Shown here piece after piece: positions 1-9,796 of a stretch of 22,012 nt of DNA. Source of the stretch: JBFJVZ01 sp041623895 (lineage in GTDB: Bacteria; Planctomycetota; Planctomycetia; Pirellulales; Pirellulaceae); NCBI GenBank assembly GCA_041623895.1, contig JBFJVZ010000069.1, forward strand, positions 1-22,012, in the 5' to 3' direction. A program made the translations under genes and the position numbers. Each line of letters opens with the position of its first letter. Within the stretch, counting starts at the first letter, position 1. The notes under the pieces were generated by a model, which did not search any database, was not told where the DNA came from, and saw only the letters and a list, made by a program, of their open reading frames with translations.

Positions 1-1776
1 GTGGACATCTCTGGTACGGGCACGGGGCTGGGACTCGGCGACGACAGCGAAGCCACGATCACGACGACGATTGGCAATTCGATCTTCCCGGCCGGCGATG
101 TGACCGTGGGCAATAACGGTGTGATCGTCAGCGGTGCGGGCGCGAACGTAGACTTTACCAACAAGGCGTTGCCGACGTCTGACTTTGGTCGCGCCTTGCT
201 GCCGTTTTGGGACGACTTGTTCGGGCCGTCCCCGGGAGACGTGTGGTGGCAGGATTCGGTCAACATCGGCGGTCACAACGCATTCGTCGTGCAGTGGGAG
301 CGCGCTCACTTTAGCGCGCAAAGTTTCACGGTCACCTTGCAGGCACAGGTATTTGACAGCGGCCCCGTTCCCGTTCGCTTTGCCTACCAGGATGTCACCT
401 TTGGCAATGTCAGTTTCGATGGCGGCGCCAGCGCGACGATCGGCTACCAGGAAAGCACATCGTCGGCGATCCAGTTCAGTATGAATACGGCTGTGCTGAC
501 TGACGGCGATGTGCTGGAGCTCGCCGCAATCCCGTCGGGTACCGACGTGGACGCGTACGAGATCGATTTGACGGGCAAGGTTGGCCAGCCGATTGACATT
601 TTGCTCAGCGGTCTTGATGGTGCCGATTTCTCGGGTGAGTCATTGGATTTGTTTGCCCCCGGTGGGGGAGGAGGGCCGATTGCCTCTGCTGTCCCGAATC
701 CGCTTGGTACCGACGTCACCAATTACGATCTGGGACTGCTCGATTTCATTGTGCCCTTTGATGGTGTTTACACAATCTTGGTCACGTCGACAGATATCGC
801 CGGCGATTATTCGGTTGTCGTGACCGACCCGCTGTCGTTTGATACCGAACCGAATGGTTCCTCGGGCTTGGATCCGCTGCGCAACATCGACGTTACCGAA
901 AACGCGCTCGGTTGGATCGACGATGTGACGGATTTAAGTGACTCGTACGAGTTCACGGCAACCGCCGGCGAGACGATTCGTGTTGCCACGAGAACACCGT
1001 TTGACTCGGTGCCGGACCCGGCGAATCTGCTGGATCCCGAAATCGTTGTCACTCAAATTGGTGCGGCGTTTTCAGTCAGCGATGCGGATTCCGCCAGCGA
1101 CGGCAAGAACGCCGACTTGACCTTTGTCGCTCCGGCAACGGGAACCTATCGAGTCGATGTGATTGCGACCACGGGCGGCGGCGAATACATGCTGGCCGTC
1201 AATCCGCCGCCGGAAGTTTTCAATACGGTGGTCAACGAGACGGACAATCAGCGATCGGTGGTCACCAAATTGGAAGTTCAATTTGACGGCGAAGTCATTG
1301 CACTGGATTCAGCATTCAGCTTGATCCAGCGCGACGGCGGAGCCGGAATTCCCGTGGGTGATCTGCAAGTCAACAGTGCCGTGGTAGGCGGCAAGACCGT
1401 GACCACGATCACCTTTGGCGTTGATCCGAATGTGATCCAACGATTTGGCGGCACCGAGAATTCGCTCAAAGACGGCAACTACGAATTGATCGTCGATGCG
1501 GCCCAGGTCACATCGGTCGCCGGCGGCAAGACGATGGAGAATGACTATCACTTCGGGACAACCGAGGCGGATTCGTTCTTCCGCTTCTATGGCGACGAAG
1601 ATGGTGATCGCGACACTGACACGTCCGATTTGCCGGACTTTGGCTTGACGTTCCGCAAGACCGCTCCAGACCCGGACTACAACCCGATCTTCGACGAAAT
1701 CGGTGATGGTGACGTGGACACCAGCGACTTGCCGATCTTCGGCGCCCACTTCCGCCAGGGTCTCCCGTTTATTTAA
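1..1776 (+). CDS. Secreted PPC/dockerin-type surface protein, 3' part
   Basis: The reading frame is open from the first base of the window, so the true start and any signal peptide probably lie upstream; the GTG at position 1 is unlikely to be the start. The visible 591 residues are low in lysine and rich in Asp, Gly, Thr and Val, as expected of an exported beta-rich protein. Residues 1-175 form a beta-rich region (FWDDL near 69, VVQWERAHF near 96) resembling modules in large planctomycete surface proteins. Residues 180-275 and 280-400 each look like a pre-peptidase C-terminal (PPC) beta-sandwich. Residues 405-530 form an Ig-like module starting near VVNETDNQRSVVTKLEV. The C-terminus has two dockerin-like EF-hand calcium loops (GDEDGDRDTDTSDLPDFG near 531 and GDGDVDTSDLPIFG near 568). 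Such tails are common in planctomycetes without cellulosomes. A catalytic domain, for example a subtilase, could lie upstream but none is visible. The gene is convergent with the next one. Confidence 0.8.
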   Translation: MDISGTGTGLGLGDDSEATITTTIGNSIFPAGDVTVGNNGVIVSGAGANVDFTNKALPTSDFGRALLPFWDDLFGPSPGDVWWQDSVNIGGHNAFVVQWERAHFSAQSFTVTLQAQVFDSGPVPVRFAYQDVTFGNVSFDGGASATIGYQESTSSAIQFSMNTAVLTDGDVLELAAIPSGTDVDAYEIDLTGKVGQPIDILLSGLDGADFSGESLDLFAPGGGGGPIASAVPNPLGTDVTNYDLGLLDFIVPFDGVYTILVTSTDIAGDYSVVVTDPLSFDTEPNGSSGLDPLRNIDVTENALGWIDDVTDLSDSYEFTATAGETIRVATRTPFDSVPDPANLLDPEIVVTQIGAAFSVSDADSASDGKNADLTFVAPATGTYRVDVIATTGGGEYMLAVNPPPEVFNTVVNETDNQRSVVTKLEVQFDGEVIALDSAFSLIQRDGGAGIPVGDLQVNSAVVGGKTVTTITFGVDPNVIQRFGGTENSLKDGNYELIVDAAQVTSVAGGKTMENDYHFGTTEADSFFRFYGDEDGDRDTDTSDLPDFGLTFRKTAPDPDYNPIFDEIGDGDVDTSDLPIFGAHFRQGLPFI

Positions 1777-1798
1777 CGGATGAGCACCGGATGTCGCC

Positions 1799-1863
1799 GT
1801 AGGCGCGGACAGGCTGTCCTGGCATCAGCACAGCCGGGACCGGTCCTGGCCTACGTTCGCTTC
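1799..1863. repeat. Intergenic palindromic repeat, copy A
   Basis: This element fills most of the gap between two convergent genes. Its ends pair as GTAGGC (1799-1804) with GCCTAC (1849-1854). Inside are a 13-base near-palindrome GGACAGGCTGTCC (1807-1819) and a perfect 10-base palindrome GGACCGGTCC (1837-1846). A related copy lies at 13129-13205. Read on the minus strand, both begin GAAGC(A/G)AA(C/T)GTAGG(C/T)CAGGAC and share GTGCTG, CCAG(A/G)ACAG, TGTCCG and CTAC in the same order. It could act as a bidirectional terminator or be a REP-like element; there is no U-tract. Confidence 0.65.
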
Positions 1864-1880
1864 TGATCAGCCGCCGTGTG

Positions 1881-2624
1881 CTAGCTTAGCGAGATCCTTT
1901 CTTGCAACGGACGCAAGACGCTGGGTACCAAATACTCATCGGTCAGATCTTGGCAGAGCGCCGCCAGGCGATTGAATTCCTCCACGTAGGTCTCCTTCAC
2001 GCCCAAGCTATCGTATCGCCGAACCGTTAGATAAACGCTGAGTTGATCTTCGGTAAAGTCACCGGTGCGCACTTGATATGCATTGGTCCGGGACTCGAAC
2101 GAGACTCGGCATTGAGTCCGGCACTCCTCGTCAAGAGCGAACTGCAGCGCGGGCTCATTACAAAGCAACTTTCCGTAGGGCACCTGCAAGAACCGCTCCA
2201 GTCCGCGAGGGACGCCGATCGCCTCGGCCAGGATCTCATTCTGGTTGCCACGATAAGTAAAGTCGAAGCCAAGCATCACGCTGAGGGATTCGCAGTCCAA
2301 AGGACTGACCGACATTTCGTAGGGGATCAACTCCAAGACGCAACGGTGTTGCTCCAAAGCGGATTCATAGGAATCAGGATTCACGGCGCCGCTGTTGATT
2401 CGCTTGGGTTCCGTCGAGACCCAGCGATAAGCCCCTTCGCTCTTTTCTTCCTCCAGCACAAAATCGCCAGACTCACGTGAGTAAAAATTTTGCATTTTGG
2501 GATACCGGCGGCGAACCTGTTCAAAATAGTGCAGCAGTGTTTCGCGGCTCTGCGGAAGCTCCATCTCCGTGCTCAGATTCATATTGACGTAAAAGTCATC
2601 GCTGAAAGCACCGTATCCACTCAT
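1881..2624 (-). CDS. Conserved hypothetical protein (247 aa)
   Basis: I do not recognise a named domain. The protein is soluble, with no signal peptide and no membrane segment, and is acidic overall. It starts MSGYGAFSDDFYVNMNLSTE and carries Trp and Arg clusters near residue 65. The start is well supported: a near-ideal Shine-Dalgarno sequence (AAAGAGGAGG, 2631-2640) lies 6 bases upstream of the ATG at 2624, and a sigma70-like promoter lies upstream at 2667-2694. It appears to be a single-gene unit, convergent with the dockerin protein and divergent from the flavoprotein, so context gives no functional clue. My impression is that proteins of this type are largely restricted to planctomycetes; that is memory of the family style, not a search. 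Function is unknown. Confidence 0.75.
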   Translation of the reverse strand: MSGYGAFSDDFYVNMNLSTEMELPQSRETLLHYFEQVRRRYPKMQNFYSRESGDFVLEEEKSEGAYRWVSTEPKRINSGAVNPDSYESALEQHRCVLELIPYEMSVSPLDCESLSVMLGFDFTYRGNQNEILAEAIGVPRGLERFLQVPYGKLLCNEPALQFALDEECRTQCRVSFESRTNAYQVRTGDFTEDQLSVYLTVRRYDSLGVKETYVEEFNRLAALCQDLTDEYLVPSVLRPLQERISLS

Positions 2625-3106
2625 GCAAGTCCTCCTCTTTTCAATGCTGCTTTGACGCCTAACTCCAGTATAGGCGGCGATTTTGTTGACTCAATCCGTG
2701 GAATTCCCGGAAGCAACGCGGACAACGGCACTTTTGCTTGGCCGATCAGCGATGGCCCCGTTTTTTGCGGGCAGATCTGAGCTGCCACGGGCTGGCTGAT
2801 GCACAAGCCTTCCAGACAAATCACACAAAAAAGTACGGTTGCCCACTCAGGATCCAGTCAATCTTAGAGACCATTTCACCCGCTCCGGGGTTCTGATCCA
2901 ATCGTTGATTTCTTCCACTCGCAATCAGAATCTTTGCTCGGGCAGCTTGCGTAGCCAGGTGCCGATGGGCCTGCGGAGTGCCCCGTGCGGCGTATTGGCA
3001 AATGTGAAGAAGCGGCTCTGCTGGAAGCCGAGTCTCCGATGGGGAACTCCGTACGATTTGCCTTTTTCAAGGACTTTCCGAGCGGCTATTCTAGAACTGT
3101 GAGGTT
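2625..3106. other. Divergent intergenic region, no gene seen
   Basis: The 482 bases between the 247-aa gene and the flavoprotein gene contain the candidate minus-strand promoter. Near the right end is a weak plus-strand pair, TTTTCA (3064-3069) and TATTCT (3087-3092) with a 17-base spacer. Small open frames exist on both strands, but they lack ribosome-binding sites and recognisable composition. I see no RNA gene or repeat here. Confidence 0.5.
2667..2694 (-). promoter_or_regulatory. Candidate sigma70 promoter of the 247-aa gene
   Basis: On the minus strand a -35-like TTGAGT (2689-2694) is separated by 16 bases from a -10-like TATACT (2667-2672). Transcription would start near 2660, giving a leader of about 35 bases that contains the strong Shine-Dalgarno sequence at 2631-2640. 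The match, spacing and position agree, but there is no experimental support. Confidence 0.45.
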
Positions 3107-4372
3107 ATGCAAGTTCCAGTGAGTTCTCAGATGAAAGACTATTACGACGTGGTCGTGGTTGGTGCCGGTCCCGGGGGCGGATCTGCTGCGGCGATTACTG
3201 CCGAAGGCGGTCTTAGCACCCTGCTGATTGAACGGGAAACCGTGCCACGATTTCACGTTGGCGAATCGCTAATGCCGGAGACGTTTTGGCCTCTGCAGCG
3301 ATTGGGGTTAACCGATCGCGTACAAACGGCCGGCTGGCAGATGAAGAAAAGCGTCCAATTCGTCACGAACCGAGGCACCGAATCAGATCCATTTTTCTTC
3401 CGCATGCACGATGATCGGGACTGCAGCGATACCTGGCAAGTTGAACGCAGTGAATTTGACAAGATGCTTTTCGATCGAGCCGCTGAACTGGGCGCCGAAT
3501 GTTTCGACCAAACTCGTCTGCTGGATGTGCGCTTCGACGAAGCCGGCAAGACAACAGGGGTTCTGCTCCGCAGTGCCGACGGAAAGCAACACGAGATTCA
3601 ATGCAAGGTCTTGATCGACGCGACGGGACAACAATCGTTCATCGCCAACAAGCTCGGCTTGAAAGAAATGAATCCGGATCTGAAGAAAGCGGCGATCTGG
3701 GGTTATTATCGAAAGGCAACGCGAGACGAAGGCGATAACGCCGGTGCCACGATCATTCTGCAAACCCAAGACAAAGATTCCTGGTTTTGGTTCATTCCCC
3801 AGTCTCGGGGAATCACCAGCATCGGTGTTGTCGGGGATAACGATTACCTGCTGAAGGGCCGTGGAAGTACGGAAGAAGTCTTTGGCGAAGAACTGTCAAA
3901 ATGCCCGGGACTGCAACCGCGACTCGCCAACGCGACGCGATTGGGCGAGCTGAAGACGGCGAAAGAGTTTTCTTACATGACCAAATCTCACGCCGGAGAT
4001 GGTTGGGTGCTGGTGGGGGACGCCTTCGGTTTCATCGACCCCGTCTATTCGTCCGGCGTCTACTTTGCCTTGGAGATGGGCGTGCGCGCCGCTGACGCGG
4101 TGGTCGCCGGATTCAAAAAGAGCGATTTGAGTGCGGAGCAACTCGGTAGCTGGGCCGATTCATTCAAAGCAGGTGCGCAGTGGGTCCGGAAACTTGTTCA
4201 GGCGTTCTATACCAAAGAGTTCAGCATTGGACGATTCATGAAGGAGCACCCGGAGCATCGTGCCGGTGTCACCAATTTGTTGATTGGGCGGATTTTTGAC
4301 GACAGTGCCGAGCAACTATTTGCTGATATGGAAGCTTCGATCGAGCGAGCGAAGATGGGCGCGATGGCATAG
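3107..4372 (+). CDS. Flavin-dependent halogenase-like FAD monooxygenase
   Basis: This 421-residue protein belongs to the FAD-binding superfamily that includes flavin-dependent halogenases and geranylgeranyl-reductase-like enzymes. It shows an N-terminal Rossmann GxGxxG (GAGPGG, 19-24), the early motif PRFHVGESLMP (47-57), the halogenase signature WxWxIP (WFWFIP, 226-231), the FAD motif GDA (304-306) and the FxxPxxSxG motif (FIDPVYSSG, 309-317). Lys80 in GWQMKKSVQF lies where the halogenase active-site lysine would be expected; this is alignment by eye. There is no signal peptide, so it should be cytoplasmic. It would need reduced flavin from a separate reductase, which is not nearby. Substrate is unknown, and no biosynthetic cluster surrounds it. 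ATGs at 3107 and 3131 are both possible; GAGG lies only two bases before the first, so residues 1-8 may not be translated. It is convergent with zwf, 43 bases away. Confidence 0.8.
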   Translation: MQVPVSSQMKDYYDVVVVGAGPGGGSAAAITAEGGLSTLLIERETVPRFHVGESLMPETFWPLQRLGLTDRVQTAGWQMKKSVQFVTNRGTESDPFFFRMHDDRDCSDTWQVERSEFDKMLFDRAAELGAECFDQTRLLDVRFDEAGKTTGVLLRSADGKQHEIQCKVLIDATGQQSFIANKLGLKEMNPDLKKAAIWGYYRKATRDEGDNAGATIILQTQDKDSWFWFIPQSRGITSIGVVGDNDYLLKGRGSTEEVFGEELSKCPGLQPRLANATRLGELKTAKEFSYMTKSHAGDGWVLVGDAFGFIDPVYSSGVYFALEMGVRAADAVVAGFKKSDLSAEQLGSWADSFKAGAQWVRKLVQAFYTKEFSIGRFMKEHPEHRAGVTNLLIGRIFDDSAEQLFADMEASIERAKMGAMA

Positions 4373-4415
4373 TCAAAGATTGGGATGTAAGCGACCACCG
4401 AAACTCGAAGCAGCA

Positions 4416-5876
<1,461 letters not shown>

Positions 5877-6001
5877 TGGTCAACTCCCGCGAACAGATAC
5901 AAGGTGTTGGCGGGTAGCTTAGCAGCCAGGCTGGGAAAAGGGATAGACGGTTGCCGCGTTTAGCGTGCCCAGAAACGCAGCCGGTCATTCACGGCGAAAA
6001 G

Positions 6002-6838
6002 CTAGGTTCGCTCGCTCGCGCCGCGCGTTAATGCGCGATACTCTTTCACTATCAGCAGCATTGTGATGACGATTGCCGCAACCGCACTCTGGGGAGTCCA
6101 GCAAATGAAGATGCCCATCATTACTTTGTCGATTTCGACGCCCAGAGAGTGACCAAGAACAATTGCCACCACGACCAGGATGACTGCGGAGGGAGCCAAG
6201 ATGGCGACGCGTTGTTGCCAACTGATGCGGCGAGGGATGAAGGCAAGAGCGACCAGCGCGATGGGGCCCAACGCATAAATTGCGGCCAGCACTTCGATGC
6301 GAGGCGTGAAAGAACGGGCCGCAGCCGCCGCCAACGCGGCCAGCACCGTGGTGATCAGTAAGCCCCGCAAAGAGAACTGCAGCTGGATTTGCTGGCCGTT
6401 TGCCTTGCCGCGGAACCGATTCATGATCTGATTCAAGGTTTGTTTTTGAGAGACCGCAAGCAAGCCAATGACCACCCCGAGCAGCAAAGCCACCGAGATA
6501 TCGATCAGAAACGGCACCATTTTTAGAGCGTGCGATCCGTACCCGTTCTGCTCCTCCCAGATGGTCAACGGAAACCCGATTGCTTCGTCCCCTGGCTCCG
6601 AGCTGCCCAGCAAGCTACCCCAACCTTGAGAACGAAAGAAAAAGGACATCGCGTTGGCCGAACCGGCTAACAACGCGGCCAACGTGATTCCACGAAACAT
6701 CCAGGCCCAATTGGAATCTTCAAGCTTGACGTGGGACGGAGCAGTCGACGAATCGGTCGCCATCACGGGCATCTCTGTACGACAGCGGAGGCATGCAAGC
6801 CGCCCGGCAATAATGGCATTACGCAGGTTGCGCAACAT
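6002..6838 (-). CDS. Hypothetical six-helix membrane protein
   Basis: The 278-residue protein has about six hydrophobic segments: near residues 48-69, 107-131, 153-175, 183-202, 208-232 and 237-262. The stretch FSLRGLLITTVLAALAAAA is a style often seen in planctomycete membrane proteins. I recognise no catalytic motif or named family. The start is uncertain: the ATG at 6838 gives the longest form, but in-frame ATGs at 6772 and 6763 (MPVMATDSS) would remove an arginine-rich head carrying a CLRC motif. None of the three has a clear Shine-Dalgarno sequence. It is followed by zwf on the same strand after 125 bases. Function unknown. Confidence 0.65.
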   Translation of the reverse strand: MLRNLRNAIIAGRLACLRCRTEMPVMATDSSTAPSHVKLEDSNWAWMFRGITLAALLAGSANAMSFFFRSQGWGSLLGSSEPGDEAIGFPLTIWEEQNGYGSHALKMVPFLIDISVALLLGVVIGLLAVSQKQTLNQIMNRFRGKANGQQIQLQFSLRGLLITTVLAALAAAAARSFTPRIEVLAAIYALGPIALVALAFIPRRISWQQRVAILAPSAVILVVVAIVLGHSLGVEIDKVMMGIFICWTPQSAVAAIVITMLLIVKEYRALTRGASERT

Positions 6839-6987
6839 GGTTCACTACCGGCGCGGCAGCCTGCGGCGCGCAGGCGGACATGGGGAAAGTATTTTCAATC
6901 TTGGCGTGGCAGTTTGGTAACCCGACGCGTAGGCGAGGAATAATGAGGTCCCTCGATGACACTCTTTGAAGTTGCGCTTTTTAATTC

Positions 6988-7017
6988 ACCCTCCCGCACG
7001 ACCTGCGGCGGGAGGGT
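6988..7017. repeat. GC-rich intergenic hairpin
   Basis: ACCCTCCCGC (6988-6997) pairs perfectly over 10 bases with GCGGGAGGGT (7008-7017) across a 10-base loop. It lies about 260 bases downstream of the 812-aa gene on the minus strand. No U-tract follows on either strand, so it looks more like a dispersed palindromic unit than a classical terminator. Confidence 0.5.
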
Positions 7018-7096
7018 CGGACGTTTAAACGGCCGGGGAGGGCTTCTGCACACAAATCAACTTGAACCATTCTTATCAAAACTCACTCACCCTCTC

Positions 7097-7175
7097 CGGG
7101 CCTGAGAGCCCGACTCTCCCGGCGGGAGAGTGATGTCAAAAAATCCGCTACGGCGTTGCCCGGCGGGAGAGTGAT
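7097..7175. repeat. CGGCGGGAGAG repeat cluster
   Basis: A 17-base direct repeat CCCGGCGGGAGAGTGAT occurs at 7118-7134 and 7159-7175. The first copy is embedded in a hairpin, ACTCTCCC (7113-7120) with GGGAGAGT (7124-7131). A smaller hairpin, CGGGC/GCCCG (7097-7101 and 7108-7112), precedes it. The second copy lacks the left arm, so the pattern looks like one full and one decayed unit of a dispersed element. Confidence 0.5.
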
Positions 7176-7270
7176 TCACGTAGACCTCTGCTTTATCGAA
7201 ACTTAAAAACTGCAGAGCATCAGCACCCATATTTCGCGGCTGTTGAATGAACGGCGAAAGCAGAATTACT

Positions 7271-9709
7271 TTAGTTTTCGGCATTCCAGCGGATGTCACC
7301 TTTGCGCTGCCTGGTTCGCCACTTTTTAGTCGCCTGCGCGCGGCGCGTCGCGTTTTCTTCTTCGGCGCGATAATAAAGCGTCGTCCCCGTAATTGCTCGT
7401 AGGTTCTCGATCGCCAACACGCGGACGGCCATCGAATGGGAGTCCAGCATATCCATCAGATCTTCGTCGCCATTTTCGACGAGTTGTTTCTGGGAATAAC
7501 CGATGAGCAGCCGGTACAGGGTTCTTCCGTCAGCGGCATCCATTTCCGTGATCGAGGTGGCCAGTGCCTCGGCTGACTCCGGGCTGTAATCCACAAGCGA
7601 GCGTAAGGCAAGAAAATGCGTTGGCCAATACGACCGCTGCTTGGGGTCGCTCAGCACGCCATCGCCGCCGAAGTAGACGCTTCCGTCGCCCATCAGCAAT
7701 AACGTTTGAGCCGCCAGCGCGCCGACCTCACTGCGGCGAAAGGAAACGCCCTCGCGAAGTGCGAGCGTCAATGACTCGTCTTCGCCAATTAGCTGCAACA
7801 GGCCCTCTCGCGCGTCGGCGTCGATCGAAGCGACTTTTTTGTCCGGAGGATTGATCCAATTCGGAATGGCGGGCATGGCGGCAACCGGCGCGACTTCGGA
7901 ATCGCGAATCAACCATTGTTGGCCTGTTTCCAGAGACTGGCTACCAACTTCCGTTTCCAACTGCACGTTACCTTGAACCGAGAAAACTCGAGCAAGTCTG
8001 ACATGGTTTTCCGGGTTGCCGGGATCCATTCCGGGCCCACGGAAATAGCGAACTTCGATACCGGCGACTGTTTCCGGTTCGGCCAACGTGATCTTTGTTG
8101 CGTAACCACCCAGAATTGCCGTTGTCGTCACAGCGGCTTGCTTGGCAGTGATCAGCGCGCGGCCGAAATCAACATTGACTCCCGGGACTTCACCCCCATC
8201 GGGATCCTGGATCCAATCGGCTTGTGTGGCGTCGATCAGCGTCAACACGAACTGGCCTGCTGACGTCGTCATGGGAGAACGGAAGCCGGGCGGATTGATC
8301 AAGGTAATGCGATCACCAATTCCGGTCTCTTTCCGGACTCTTTTCCATTCATCCTGACCCACGCGCGCGATCAGCAGCGTGTTGTCGCTGGTGGCGATGG
8401 CCAAGGCTTGACCACCGACGGTTGACGGCGCGTCAGCGTCCGGCTGGTCTGCAGGGGCGGGCTCTTTCAAATCCTGACTTTTTGGCGGCACGACCTCGGT
8501 AGTTGGCGGCAGACTATCTGCCTTGGCTAAGCCAGATTCCGCGGCAGGGGCAACATCCGTTTTGAGAGCGGCCATTTCCTCCGCTGCGTCAGGATCAGGA
8601 TTGACGGTTTCACCCGAATCCGGTGATTCTGTACTTTCCACGCTTGCTGCCTGAGCATTCGGCGCCGGAGTGTCATCGGAGCGGGCTTCGGCAACGTGCG
8701 TCCGGTCGTCGTCAAGATTGGGTGGCGGCAGCATCAACTCATCTTCACCGGGTACTTGATCGGGTACTTCGCCGGCTGACTCTGCCGACTTCAGTGGGTC
8801 GATATCGATCGCGGGCTCTCCAACCGACTCCAGAGGCGGCGATTCCTCGGGGGAAACTTCGATTTCCTCGGCTGTGTCCGTCGCTTCGCCGGGGTTGAAA
8901 GAGATGCGTTCGTCCGCAGGATCTTGTTGTGCTGTCTGCTTTTTCAACAGCGGCGCGAAAATCTGACTTAGGACAAACAGCAGCACGCCTGCTAATGCGA
9001 GCGAGACAAGCCAAGGCGTGATTCGCGATGGCCGAACGGTGCCTGCGTAGACATCGGAGACCTCCAGGTGAGACCCCGGCCGACTGCCGGCCATGGCTGC
9101 GTCGATATCGTCCCCGAGTTGATCCTCAATTGTCCCTGATTCACGTATACGAGTCGGTGCGTCAGAGACCCCCGAATCACTGGGGCCGACTGGCTCTACC
9201 GTCATGCCGGCAGCCGTCGGCTCCGATTCGCCGGTGGGAATCTGGTCGGCAACCGATCCCGATAAATCCTCTTTCGGAATCGACACTGAAGAAAAACTTC
9301 CGGAAAGCGGTTGGTTTGGCTTTGTGCTATCGGGCAGCAAGTAAATGCGCTGCCGCAACTGATCGGAAACGCTTGCGGGCTTGCCAAGCACCATCGTCAA
9401 AATTTGGTGAACCGCTGCGGCTTCGGCCAAGTGTGGCTCGGACTCCAAGCAGGCACGTTCGATCTCCGCAATCTGTTCCGGTGTCAGCGTACTATCCAAG
9501 TACTCGCTGATCACGTTCGCTTCGCCGACGGGATGGACCAGCTCAGGTGCCGGGGCGGTCAATTCGGTACTTGTCACCGAGGAGCGGATTCGTTGGATAA
9601 GCTGGGTGGCAAAACCGCTCTCCTCTATCTTGGCTCGCAAGATCGCCGCGTCTTCCGGCTCAAGCGTGTTGTCCAGATAAGCCAACAAAGTTCGTAGGGT
9701 CAGTCGCAT
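7271..9709 (-). CDS. Large membrane-anchored protein with anti-sigma-like tandem N-terminal repeats
   Basis: This 812-residue protein has two similar N-terminal units, LLAYLDNTLEPEDAAIL (8-24) and VISEYLDSTLTPEQIAEIE (66-84). Each is followed by an amphipathic helix, in the style of the YLDxxL-PE motif of anti-sigma zinc-finger domains, but without Cys/His zinc ligands. A disordered acidic linker leads to a single transmembrane helix at about 230-255. An acidic, proline-rich region (about 260-430) and an unrecognised beta-rich domain follow. The C-terminus is helical (about 690-790, with GDEDLMDMLDSHSMAVRVLAIENL), possibly HEAT-like. The topology suggests a cytoplasmic N-terminus and a periplasmic sensor or scaffold. 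Its divergent placement from the DUF58-VWA pair hints at a shared process. The ATG at 9709 lacks a ribosome-binding site; TATTGA ends 3 bases before it. Function is not known. Confidence 0.75.
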   Translation of the reverse strand: MRLTLRTLLAYLDNTLEPEDAAILRAKIEESGFATQLIQRIRSSVTSTELTAPAPELVHPVGEANVISEYLDSTLTPEQIAEIERACLESEPHLAEAAAVHQILTMVLGKPASVSDQLRQRIYLLPDSTKPNQPLSGSFSSVSIPKEDLSGSVADQIPTGESEPTAAGMTVEPVGPSDSGVSDAPTRIRESGTIEDQLGDDIDAAMAGSRPGSHLEVSDVYAGTVRPSRITPWLVSLALAGVLLFVLSQIFAPLLKKQTAQQDPADERISFNPGEATDTAEEIEVSPEESPPLESVGEPAIDIDPLKSAESAGEVPDQVPGEDELMLPPPNLDDDRTHVAEARSDDTPAPNAQAASVESTESPDSGETVNPDPDAAEEMAALKTDVAPAAESGLAKADSLPPTTEVVPPKSQDLKEPAPADQPDADAPSTVGGQALAIATSDNTLLIARVGQDEWKRVRKETGIGDRITLINPPGFRSPMTTSAGQFVLTLIDATQADWIQDPDGGEVPGVNVDFGRALITAKQAAVTTTAILGGYATKITLAEPETVAGIEVRYFRGPGMDPGNPENHVRLARVFSVQGNVQLETEVGSQSLETGQQWLIRDSEVAPVAAMPAIPNWINPPDKKVASIDADAREGLLQLIGEDESLTLALREGVSFRRSEVGALAAQTLLLMGDGSVYFGGDGVLSDPKQRSYWPTHFLALRSLVDYSPESAEALATSITEMDAADGRTLYRLLIGYSQKQLVENGDEDLMDMLDSHSMAVRVLAIENLRAITGTTLYYRAEEENATRRAQATKKWRTRQRKGDIRWNAEN

Positions 9710-9796
9710 TTTTCAATACCGATTTGGCGGAAATTCGACGAACTTTTGTTCGTCTGCAGTAATAGTGACAACGGGGACCAATATCCGTGCAAGAAA

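Larger units (their letters stand above)
6839..7270. other. Repeat-rich intergenic region
   Basis: These 432 bases hold no convincing gene. They contain a short GACGCGTAGGCGAGG element (6924-6938), a strong GC hairpin (6988-7017), a 10-base palindrome CGTTTAAACG (7022-7031) and a cluster of CGGCGGGAGAG repeats (7097-7175). An open frame through the last cluster (7087-7299, minus) is best read as a by-product of the repeats. Confidence 0.55.

Noticed and set aside
1807..1846. Classical rho-independent terminator in the first convergent gap
   Set aside because: The palindromes are not followed by a T-run on either strand, and a related sequence recurs at 13129-13205, so a dispersed repeat is the better description.
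2621..2824. 67-aa minus-strand frame whose stop overlaps the ATG of the 247-aa gene
   Set aside because: The overlap looks like coupling, but the frame contains the likely promoter and leader of the 247-aa gene and has no recognisable protein character.
2839..3102. 87-aa plus-strand frame before the flavoprotein
   Set aside because: It begins with TTG without a ribosome-binding site and has atypical composition; it overlaps the probable promoter region of the flavoprotein.
7087..7299. 70-aa minus-strand frame across the repeat cluster
   Set aside because: Its protein is largely translated repeat (ITLPPGESGSQARRG-type sequence) and its start lies inside the end of the 812-aa gene.
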